From contig DJAN01000127.1 of NCBI GenBank assembly GCA_002429615.1, positions 1 through 5,989 of the forward strand: a stretch of DNA of 5,989 bases, written 5' to 3'. Positions 1 to 4,793 of this stretch are shown piece after piece; the stretch's first letter is position 1, and every line of letters begins with the position of its first letter. Position numbers and translations under genes: made by a program. Below the pieces are notes generated by a model. It saw only the letters and a program-made list of their open reading frames with translations. It was not told the DNA's origin and made no database searches. The stretch is from Lysobacteraceae bacterium UBA6001 (lineage in GTDB: Bacteria > Pseudomonadota > Gammaproteobacteria > Xanthomonadales > Xanthomonadaceae).

Positions 1-366
1 GCGCGGCGCCACGGCCACCACGCAGCCGGCCGCCCCGGTGCCCTCCAGTTGGGCCAGCACGCGGCGCAGCAGCGTGCCACCGACACCGTGGCCGCGATGG
101 CCCGGCCCCACCGCCATCGGCCCCAGCGCGTGCCAGCCACGGCCGCCATCGGACAGCGTGATCGGCGAGGCGGCCAGATGGCCGACGATGTAGCCGTCAT
201 GCTCGGCCACCCAGGATGCCGACAACGCGCTGTCCTGGCGCAGCGCGGCGATCGCCGCGTGCTCGTCGTGGCGGCTGTCGGGCTGGTCGAAATAGGCGAC
301 CAGGGTCAGGACCTCGATGGCGTCGAAGTCGCCCGGTTCGGCCGGGCGATACACGATCCCGTCCAT
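1..366 (-). CDS. GNAT family N-acetyltransferase, partial (C-terminus beyond the left edge)
   Basis: Seen: 122 codons run from an ATG at 366-364 to the window edge without a stop. The N-terminus (MDGIVYRPAEPGDFDAI) has the usual GNAT opening strand and acidic helix. A central strand pair covers about residues 52-66 (SWVAEHDGYIVGHLAAS). The acetyl-CoA pyrophosphate-binding motif A lies at residues 84-97, with the R/QxxGxG/A signature as R91-G92-H93-G94-V95-G96. Family knowledge: GNAT enzymes transfer acetyl from acetyl-CoA to an amine. The layout resembles the YhbS-like group, but the substrate cannot be read from sequence. The start lies only 2 bases after the upstream hydrolase stop and has no clear Shine-Dalgarno, so translation probably depends on reinitiation. 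It is the last visible gene of the MOSC-hydrolase-GNAT operon. Confidence 0.88.
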   Translation of the reverse strand, partial: MDGIVYRPAEPGDFDAIEVLTLVAYFDQPDSRHDEHAAIAALRQDSALSASWVAEHDGYIVGHLAASPITLSDGGRGWHALGPMAVGPGHRGHGVGGTLLRRVLAQLEGTGAAGCVVAVAPR

Positions 367-368
367 GC

Positions 369-896
369 TCACAGCCCGCGCAGCAGGCTGTCGAACGCCT
401 GCGCGGAGGTATCCACGTGCGCGGCGAGCCGATGCTGGTCATCGACCAGCAGCAGCCGTGCCGAGCGCTGCTGCGCCCAGGCGATGATCTCGCCGGCCGG
501 GATCAGTTCGTCGTGCCAGGCATGCACGATCGAGGTGGGCACCGACGCGGCATCCAGCGCCGGCAGCGGCCCCATGTGGATGGGCGGCACCATCAGGAAC
601 AGCGCGGCGGTCGGCACCTGCAGCGAGACCTGGGCGGAGATGTAGGCGCCCAGGCTGGAGCCGGCGAGCACCAGCGGGCCTTTCGAGGCGGCGATGCGCG
701 CGCGGTCGAGCAGGCGCTGCCAACGGGCTTCCACGTCACCGACGACGCTGACCTCGCGGCGCGCGTCCAGGTCGGTGTAGTCCGGGCGCTCGTGGGTCCA
801 GCCCAGGCGCTCTGCGACTTCGGCCAGTGCAGTGACCTTGGTGGCGTCCGGGCCGCTCTCGAAACCGTGCGACAGAATGCAATGACCGCGAATCAC
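369..896 (-). CDS. Small serine alpha/beta hydrolase (YqiA/RBBP9-like size class)
   Basis: Seen: 175 residues with a GTG start at 896-894, preceded by GAGG (complement of 907-910) at 10-base spacing. The frame stays open upstream, but those extra residues are an Arg-rich shadow of the MOSC gene, so GTG is preferred. The N-terminal strand ends in LSHGFESGPDATK (about residues 8-20), a typical oxyanion loop. The nucleophile elbow is GSSLG at residues 79-83 with Ser81 as nucleophile. Asp129 (HAWHDELIP) and His155 (DDQHRL) complete a Ser-Asp-His triad in the expected order. There is no signal peptide, so it is cytoplasmic. Family knowledge: small single-domain hydrolases of this type act as esterases or thioesterases, and the substrate is unknown. 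The start overlaps the MOSC stop in a GTGA tetranucleotide, which implies translational coupling. Confidence 0.9.
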   Translation of the reverse strand: MIRGHCILSHGFESGPDATKVTALAEVAERLGWTHERPDYTDLDARREVSVVGDVEARWQRLLDRARIAASKGPLVLAGSSLGAYISAQVSLQVPTAALFLMVPPIHMGPLPALDAASVPTSIVHAWHDELIPAGEIIAWAQQRSARLLLVDDQHRLAAHVDTSAQAFDSLLRGL

Positions 897-1384
897 AGCG
901 CCTGCACCTCGTCGCCGACATGCACGACGCCGCCGCGCACGATGCGCGCGCACAGGCCGCCGTGGCCGCGCATGGCGTTGTAGCCGCCAGCGCCGAGTGC
1001 GTCCTCCATGCGCGAGCACGGATCGCACGGCTCGGTGCCTTCCAGTTCGACCTCGCCGATGCGGAAACGCCGGCCCTTCAGCGCGATCAGCGGAATGCCG
1101 GAGACCACCAGGTTGCGCCGCAACGTGTCGGGGGCGACCGATTCGTGGCCGGACAGCGCGGCGATCGCCGGCAGGTGTTCGGCCTGGATCAGCGTGATGC
1201 CGCGCTTGCCGCTGCCGCCGGCGTAGCGGTCACCGGCCAAGCCGCCGCCGGTGGTCGCTTCGGCTTCATCGACCACCTGCATGGGCTGCGTGCGCGAGGG
1301 GCGCAGGCCGATCCAATCGACGCGGCCGCGTTGCGGCAGGTTCGCCATCAGCTTGGCGAGCGGGCTTTCGGGGTTCAGGGGCAT
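893..1384 (-). CDS. MOSC domain-containing protein
   Basis: Seen: 163 residues from the ATG at 1384-1382. An ATG 11 codons further up would overlap the divergent amidase start and is less likely. The protein is a short stand-alone MOSC beta-barrel. GGGLAGDRYAG (about 46-56) is the conserved Gly-rich entry motif, followed by RGITLIQAEHL (about 61-71), then RRNLVVSGI (89-97), and a Cys motif EPCDPCSRME (about 118-127) with Cys120 and Cys123. Family knowledge: MOSC domains occur in molybdenum-cofactor sulfurase C-termini, YiiM/YcbX-type reductases and small stand-alone proteins. The conserved Cys is thought to carry sulfur or contact molybdopterin. No reductase partner is fused here. It is the first gene of a three-gene operon, and no Shine-Dalgarno precedes the ATG, which fits the leaderless promoter proposed at 1392-1401. 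The specific substrate is unknown. Confidence 0.9.
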   Translation of the reverse strand: MPLNPESPLAKLMANLPQRGRVDWIGLRPSRTQPMQVVDEAEATTGGGLAGDRYAGGSGKRGITLIQAEHLPAIAALSGHESVAPDTLRRNLVVSGIPLIALKGRRFRIGEVELEGTEPCDPCSRMEDALGAGGYNAMRGHGGLCARIVRGGVVHVGDEVQAL

Positions 1385-1391
1385 GACGTGA

Positions 1392-1401
1392 ATGCTAGCA
1401 T
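1392..1401. promoter_or_regulatory. Palindromic bidirectional extended -10 promoter, predicted leaderless both ways
   Basis: The sequence ATGCTAGCAT is a perfect 10-bp palindrome in the 23-base gap between two divergent start codons. On each strand it contains TGCTAGCAT, an extended -10 (TGn followed by TAGCAT, matching TAnnnT). With the last T taken as -7, the plus-strand +1 falls exactly on the amidase ATG at 1408. The minus-strand +1 falls at 1385, one base before the MOSC ATG at 1384. Neither gene has a Shine-Dalgarno. The -35 regions are poor on both sides, which an extended -10 can compensate. The sequence is directly seen; promoter activity is inferred. Confidence 0.6.
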
Positions 1402-1407
1402 CCGCGC

Positions 1408-1965
1408 ATGCCGACACCGTCCTGGATCCACCCCGCGCCCCTGCCCTACGAAACCCAGCTGGCGCTGCGTGCGCCGGGCGAGATCACGCTGCTGGTGATC
1501 CACTGCACCGAACTGCCCGACCTGGCGATGGCGCGTGAATACGGCGAACGCGCCCTGTATGAAAACGGCACCGGCAACAGCGGCCATTTCTACATCGACC
1601 GCGACGGACGCGTGGAGCAGTACGTGGCACTGGATCGCGTCGCCCACCATGTGCGTGGACAGAACGCGCATTCGCTCGGCATCGAGCTGGTCAACCGCGG
1701 GCGCTACCCGCACTGGCTGGATTCCCGCCACCAGAGCATGGACGAGGACTATCCGGAGGCGCAGCTGCGGGCCCTGGAAGACCTGCTGCGCTGGCTGCGC
1801 GGCGAACTACCCTCGCTCACCCAGATCGCGGGCCACGAGGCCCTCGACACCACGCAGGAGCCGGCCAGCGACGACCCCACCCTGCGGGTGCGGCGCAAGC
1901 TCGATCCAGGCCCGCGTTTCCCGTGGCCGCGCGTGCAGGCGGTATTCGACAGCGCGCGCGGCTGA
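1408..1965 (+). CDS. AmpD-like N-acetylmuramoyl-L-alanine amidase (Ami_2 family)
   Basis: Seen: 185 residues with no signal peptide or membrane segment, so probably cytoplasmic. Likely zinc ligands are His32 (VIHCTE), His143 (IAGHE) and Asp166 (KLDPGPRF), with the catalytic Lys two residues before the Asp ligand (Lys164), as in AmpD. Glu93 sits in SLGIELVN, the conserved second-shell motif. GHFYIDRDGRVEQYV (59-73) and AHHVRG (79-84) are standard for the fold. Family knowledge: AmpD cleaves the lactyl-amide bond of anhydro-muropeptides during peptidoglycan recycling. In species with AmpR-controlled beta-lactamases its loss derepresses resistance. The stretch between His143 and Lys164 is longer than in E. 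coli AmpD. ATG 1408 is chosen because the -10 box lies directly upstream and no Shine-Dalgarno is visible. It diverges from the MOSC operon and converges on the DUF1684 gene. The exact substrate (anhydro-muropeptide or intact stem) is inferred. Confidence 0.9.
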   Translation: MPTPSWIHPAPLPYETQLALRAPGEITLLVIHCTELPDLAMAREYGERALYENGTGNSGHFYIDRDGRVEQYVALDRVAHHVRGQNAHSLGIELVNRGRYPHWLDSRHQSMDEDYPEAQLRALEDLLRWLRGELPSLTQIAGHEALDTTQEPASDDPTLRVRRKLDPGPRFPWPRVQAVFDSARG

Positions 1966-1978
1966 GGCCGGCGCTCAG
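1962..1978. repeat. Short inverted repeat spanning two convergent stop codons
   Basis: CTGAG (1962-1966) and CTCAG (1974-1978) form a 5-bp inverted repeat with a 7-base GC-rich loop. The arms contain the TGA stops of the amidase (1963-1965) and of the convergent DUF1684 gene (complement of 1975-1977). There is no T-tract on either side, so it is at best a weak terminator or a 3'-end stabilising hairpin. It may simply follow from two facing GCTGAG-like gene ends. Confidence 0.3.
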
Positions 1979-2904
1979 TAGGCGATATAGGTCTTCTCGC
2001 CGGCATTCACCGCCAGGTCGAGGCGGTTGGCTGGCGGCGCGATCGGGCAGACCAGGTGCGGGGTGAGCGCGCAGGGCGGGTTCTCGGCCCGGTTGAAGTC
2101 GAGCACCAGCGTCCCGTTGGCCGGCGGCTCGACGAACAGGTAGCGCGCGCCGCCATAGGTCTCCTTGCCGCTGGTGCGGTCGGAGAAGATGAAGAACAGC
2201 TTGGGATCGTTCGGCTGGCTCACCGGATGCAGCCGGTATTGGCGACCCTCCCGCTCGAACACCGCTTCGCCGGGAATCCACGCCGCCAGCGGCGTGCCGA
2301 TCGAGGTCAGCAGGGTGATCGGACGCGGCTTCGGATAGGGCTGCCAGCGTGCGTGCACGCGCCAGCGGGCATCCACCGGGAAATGCTCGATCTCGGTAAG
2401 CAGATGCCGTGCCGGCGCCTCCGGATCGCGGAAGCGCCAGCCATAGACCTGGCCGGTACGCACGACATAGAACTGGCTGTCGCCGACGTCGAGGCGGTCC
2501 GCCTTGCGCCCCGCTTCCTCCGGCACCAGCTGGACCTGGCCAACCGGCTTGCCGCGCAGGCGCACGTCCACCCCGCGCGCGGCCTCGAAACGGATGCGCC
2601 CTTCCTCGACCGTGAGCAGGCCCAGCCGCGGTGGACCCGAGGACAGCCCGATATCGTTGTCCGCCGCGGTACCCACGCGATAGCTGCCGGGGCGCAGGCG
2701 CCCGGAGCCGGTGTAGCTGAGCCAGCCATCGGGCGCACGCAACGCGGCCAGGCGCGCCTGGCGCCACTTCTCGACCTGCGCGACATAGCCGTCGGCGTCG
2801 GTGCCGCCCAGCAGCGCGGACGCCGACGTCGCGGAACCCGCGCCATCGGAACACGCCGCCACCACCATCGCCAGGCCGCACACGGCCCACGCCCGCCAAC
2901 GCAT
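1975..2904 (-). CDS. DUF1684 family lipoprotein of unknown function
   Basis: Seen: 309 residues from the ATG at 2904-2902. The N-terminus MRWRAWAVCGLAMVVAAC is a lipoprotein signal with lipobox VAAC and Cys18 as the acylated residue. Ser at +2 favours outer-membrane sorting by the usual Lol rule. The frame is open a further 46 codons upstream into the sulfurtransferase gene, but the lipobox fixes this start. After a Ser/Ala-rich linker, residues about 62-130 (YRVGTAADNDIGL and on) look like the beta-rich N-terminal part of DUF1684. The C-terminal signature is strong: FSDRTSGKETYGGARY (240-255), LDFNRAENPPCAL (268-280) and AVNAGEKTY (298-306). No catalytic motif is evident and the family function is not established. 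It lies 52 bases downstream of the sulfurtransferase on the same strand, so cotranscription is likely. A GC-rich G-run (GGGGGCGG) is the only Shine-Dalgarno-like element. Confidence 0.9.
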   Translation of the reverse strand: MRWRAWAVCGLAMVVAACSDGAGSATSASALLGGTDADGYVAQVEKWRQARLAALRAPDGWLSYTGSGRLRPGSYRVGTAADNDIGLSSGPPRLGLLTVEEGRIRFEAARGVDVRLRGKPVGQVQLVPEEAGRKADRLDVGDSQFYVVRTGQVYGWRFRDPEAPARHLLTEIEHFPVDARWRVHARWQPYPKPRPITLLTSIGTPLAAWIPGEAVFEREGRQYRLHPVSQPNDPKLFFIFSDRTSGKETYGGARYLFVEPPANGTLVLDFNRAENPPCALTPHLVCPIAPPANRLDLAVNAGEKTYIAY

Positions 2905-2926
2905 CGCACCGCCCCCGAGATCCGCT

Positions 2927-2940
2927 CCGGCCCCAGCCGG
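2927..2940 (-). repeat. Small GC hairpin in the sulfurtransferase-DUF1684 gap
   Basis: CCGGC (2927-2931) and GCCGG (2936-2940) form a 5-bp stem with a 4-base loop. ATCCG (2920-2924) and CGGAT (2938-2942) form a mutually exclusive alternative. It sits in the 52-base spacer before the DUF1684 start. There is no T-tract, so it is not a rho-independent terminator; it could modulate mRNA stability between the two cistrons, or be chance in GC-rich DNA. Confidence 0.25.
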
Positions 2941-2956
2941 ATGCGGTTGCCGGGAC

Positions 2957-3838
2957 CTATTGTGCCGCAGACGGGACCTCCACGGTCGCGATCGGGCGTG
3001 AAGGATCGCTGATCCAGCCGCTCCAGGAGCCGGCGTAGACACGCGCGCCAGACAAGCCCGCCGCCTCCATCGCCAGCAGCGTATGGCAGGCGGTGACGCC
3101 CGACCCGCACATCAGCACCACGTCCTGCGGCGCATGCCCGCCCAGGCGCGGCAGCAGGTCGGCGCGCAGCTGGGCGGGCGACAGGAAGCGCCCGCCCGAC
3201 AGGCTCAGCGGCAACGGGCGGTTGACCGCACCTGGCACGTGGCCGGCGACCGGGTCGATGGGCTCGGATTGGCCCGCGAAACGTTCCGGTGAGCGCACGT
3301 CGATCAGCCAGCCCGGGGCCTCGGCGCCGCGCCGGGCGACCTCCTCGGCATCCGCCACCTGGGTCATGTCGAAACGTGCCGGATAGGGCTCGGCCGGCGG
3401 ATAGGCGGCCGGCTGGGTGCTTTCGGCCAGGCCGGCCGCGCGCCAGGCGGCGATGCCGCCATCGAGCACGGCGACCCGGCGATGCCCGAGCAGGCGCAGC
3501 AGCCACCACAGGCGCGCGGCGGCCATGCTGCCGTCGGCACCGTCATAGACCACGACCTGGCTGTCCGGGCCGATGCCCCAGCGCCCCAGTGCCGCGGTGA
3601 AGTCGGCTTCCCGCGGCAGCGGATGGCGGCCCAGGCCGGCGCGCGACAGGTCGGAGAGCTCACGGTTGAGGTCGGCGTAGACCGCGCCGGGCAGGTGCGA
3701 CTGCGCGTGCGCGCGGCGGCCGAAGTCCGGATCGTCCACCGTGGCCGGGGCGAAGCGCGCATCGACGATGCGCAGGTCCGCATGCCCCAGCGCGGTGGCG
3801 AGCGTGTCCGGGTCGACGAGGGTCTGCCAGTCGGTCAT
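2957..3838 (-). CDS. sseA: 3-mercaptopyruvate sulfurtransferase (tandem rhodanese, SseA-like)
   Basis: Seen: 293 residues, the usual length for two-domain rhodaneses. The N-terminal inactive rhodanese domain covers about residues 5-135 (IVDARF at 24-29, HLPGAVYADLN at 48-58, VVVYDG at 95-100, VLDGGIAAW at 124-132). The catalytic domain covers about 160-285 (LIDVRSPERFAG at 178-189, GHVPGAVN at 199-206). The active loop is CGSGVTAC with Cys244 as the persulfide-carrying cysteine. Family knowledge: the CG(S/T)GVT loop marks mercaptopyruvate sulfurtransferases, whereas thiosulfate sulfurtransferases carry CRKGVT, so this enzyme should move sulfur from 3-mercaptopyruvate to cyanide or thiol acceptors. 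No signal peptide is seen, so it is cytoplasmic. ATG 3838 overlaps the NUDIX stop in an ATGA and has GGAG (complement of 3847-3850) 8 bases upstream, so translation is coupled. The stop is TAG. Confidence 0.93.
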   Translation of the reverse strand: MTDWQTLVDPDTLATALGHADLRIVDARFAPATVDDPDFGRRAHAQSHLPGAVYADLNRELSDLSRAGLGRHPLPREADFTAALGRWGIGPDSQVVVYDGADGSMAAARLWWLLRLLGHRRVAVLDGGIAAWRAAGLAESTQPAAYPPAEPYPARFDMTQVADAEEVARRGAEAPGWLIDVRSPERFAGQSEPIDPVAGHVPGAVNRPLPLSLSGGRFLSPAQLRADLLPRLGGHAPQDVVLMCGSGVTACHTLLAMEAAGLSGARVYAGSWSGWISDPSRPIATVEVPSAAQ

Positions 3839-4713
3839 GCGATGTGCTCCAGGCGGCGACGCAGGTTGAGCAGGATGGCGGCGGTGGCGCCCCAGATGCG
3901 CTGGCCCGGCCAGGCGTATTCCAGCACCCGGCGCGGACGCCCGCGGAATTCGATGTCGATGCTGCGCAGGTTGCCGGGATCCATCAGATAGGCCAGCGGC
4001 ACCTCGAACACTTCGGCGACCTCGTCCGGCTGCGGCACCGGCACGAAGGCCGGGTCGATCACCGCCACCACCGGGGTGACGCGGAAGCCGCTGACGGTAA
4101 GGAACGGGTCCAGGTAGCCGAGCACGCTGGCCTGCGCGCGCGGCAGCGCGATTTCCTCGCAGCTCTCGCGCAGCGCGGCGGCGGCGGCATCGGCGTCGGA
4201 CGGTTCGATGCGCCCGCCCGGGAAGCTGACCTGCCCGCCGTGGTGGCGCAGCGTGTCGTTGCGCCGCGTGAGCAGCACGCGGGTGCCATCCTGACGCGGC
4301 ACCAGGCCGGCGAGCACGGCCGCCTCGGCCGAAACGCCACCGGCAAGCACATCGACGAGTTCGTCGTGATTCCAGCCCGGGCCCGCGGGCGCGGTTTCCG
4401 GCGGATACAGCGCGCGCAGCAGCTGCGTGCGCTCGGGCAACTGCAGGTCGAAGCGCGGCGCGGACGTGCGCGAAGGCAGCACATCCTCGACGAGGTGGCG
4501 GCGCTCGTCCTCGCTCATCGACGACCAGCGCGCGATTTCATCGATATGGCGGCGACACCCACGGCACAGGCGTTCGGCATCGAGCGCGCACCGGCCGACG
4601 CAAGGGGAAGCCACCACATGATCCGCGCGATCCTTCGAAACAGACACCGCAGCAGCGTAGCGCGAATTCGCGTTGCCGCCCATGGGGCTGCGACGGTCGG
4701 TGGCGTCGGACAT
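3835..4713 (-). CDS. DUF1289 - NUDIX (CoA pyrophosphatase-type) fusion protein
   Basis: Seen: one uninterrupted 292-residue frame from the ATG at 4713-4711, preceded by the purine-rich GAAGAAGAA. Residues 1-34 are a nonconserved tail. Residues 36-78 are a DUF1289 domain (ASPCVGRC, then DAERLCRGCRRHIDEIARWSSM) with Cys38, Cys42, Cys50 and Cys53 in a CX3CX7CX2C pattern. After a linker of about 15-20 residues, residues 97-290 are a NUDIX hydrolase of the NudL/UPF0035 type: LYPPETAPAGPGWNHDEL, LLTRRNDTLRHHGGQVSFPGG (split at 147-167), then the Nudix box ending RESCEEIAL (182-190). Family knowledge: this NUDIX subgroup hydrolyses CoA and CoA derivatives to phosphopantetheine compounds and 3',5'-ADP using Mg/Mn bound by the Nudix Glu residues. 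DUF1289 proteins are small Cys-containing proteins of unknown function, normally free-standing. It is first in an operon with the sulfurtransferase (4-base ATGA overlap). A later start at Met11 is possible but lacks a Shine-Dalgarno. Confidence 0.87.
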   Translation of the reverse strand: MSDATDRRSPMGGNANSRYAAAVSVSKDRADHVVASPCVGRCALDAERLCRGCRRHIDEIARWSSMSEDERRHLVEDVLPSRTSAPRFDLQLPERTQLLRALYPPETAPAGPGWNHDELVDVLAGGVSAEAAVLAGLVPRQDGTRVLLTRRNDTLRHHGGQVSFPGGRIEPSDADAAAAALRESCEEIALPRAQASVLGYLDPFLTVSGFRVTPVVAVIDPAFVPVPQPDEVAEVFEVPLAYLMDPGNLRSIDIEFRGRPRRVLEYAWPGQRIWGATAAILLNLRRRLEHIA

Positions 4714-4740
4714 TTCTTCTTCGGGCCTCGACGCGCATAC

Positions 4741-4773
4741 AAAAAAAGACGCCGGCACATGGCCGGCGTCTTT
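4741..4773 (-). terminator. Rho-independent terminator of the FKBP gene
   Basis: Read on the minus strand, the stem AAAGACGCCGGC (complement of 4762-4773) pairs with GCCGGCGTCTTT (complement of 4745-4756) around a 5-base loop (4757-4761). It is a 12-bp perfect inverted repeat, followed by an uninterrupted run of seven T (complement of 4741-4747). It begins about 20 bases after the FKBP stop codon at 4794-4796. The plus-strand side has only TTT after the stem, and there is no plus-strand gene to terminate. Confidence 0.92.
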
Positions 4774-4793
4774 CCTGTAACGCACTGGCGCGA

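Noticed and set aside
1392..1417. Alternative upstream starts for MOSC and amidase within the divergent gap
   Set aside because: The ATG triplets inside the palindrome are out of frame with both genes, and the MOSC extension to 1417 would overlap the amidase start without any added conserved sequence.
2056..3012. A 318-codon plus-strand frame antisense to the DUF1684 gene
   Set aside because: It is a high-GC mirror frame: the opposite strand encodes a lipoprotein with a lipobox and the full DUF1684 signature, while this translation is Arg/Gln/Ala-rich with no recognisable motif or ribosome-binding site.
2307..3509. A 400-codon minus-strand frame across the sulfurtransferase/DUF1684 boundary
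   Set aside because: It overlaps both real genes in another frame, is dominated by Arg/Ala/Gly/Pro, and has no motif; it is a long open frame only because of high GC.
4130..4230. Nudix box departures: Asp173 in place of the first Glu, and Ala189 in place of the last Gly
   Set aside because: The NudL/UPF0035 subgroup commonly shows these substitutions (E. coli NudL has a similar Asp and EEVAI), so they are not evidence of an inactive enzyme.
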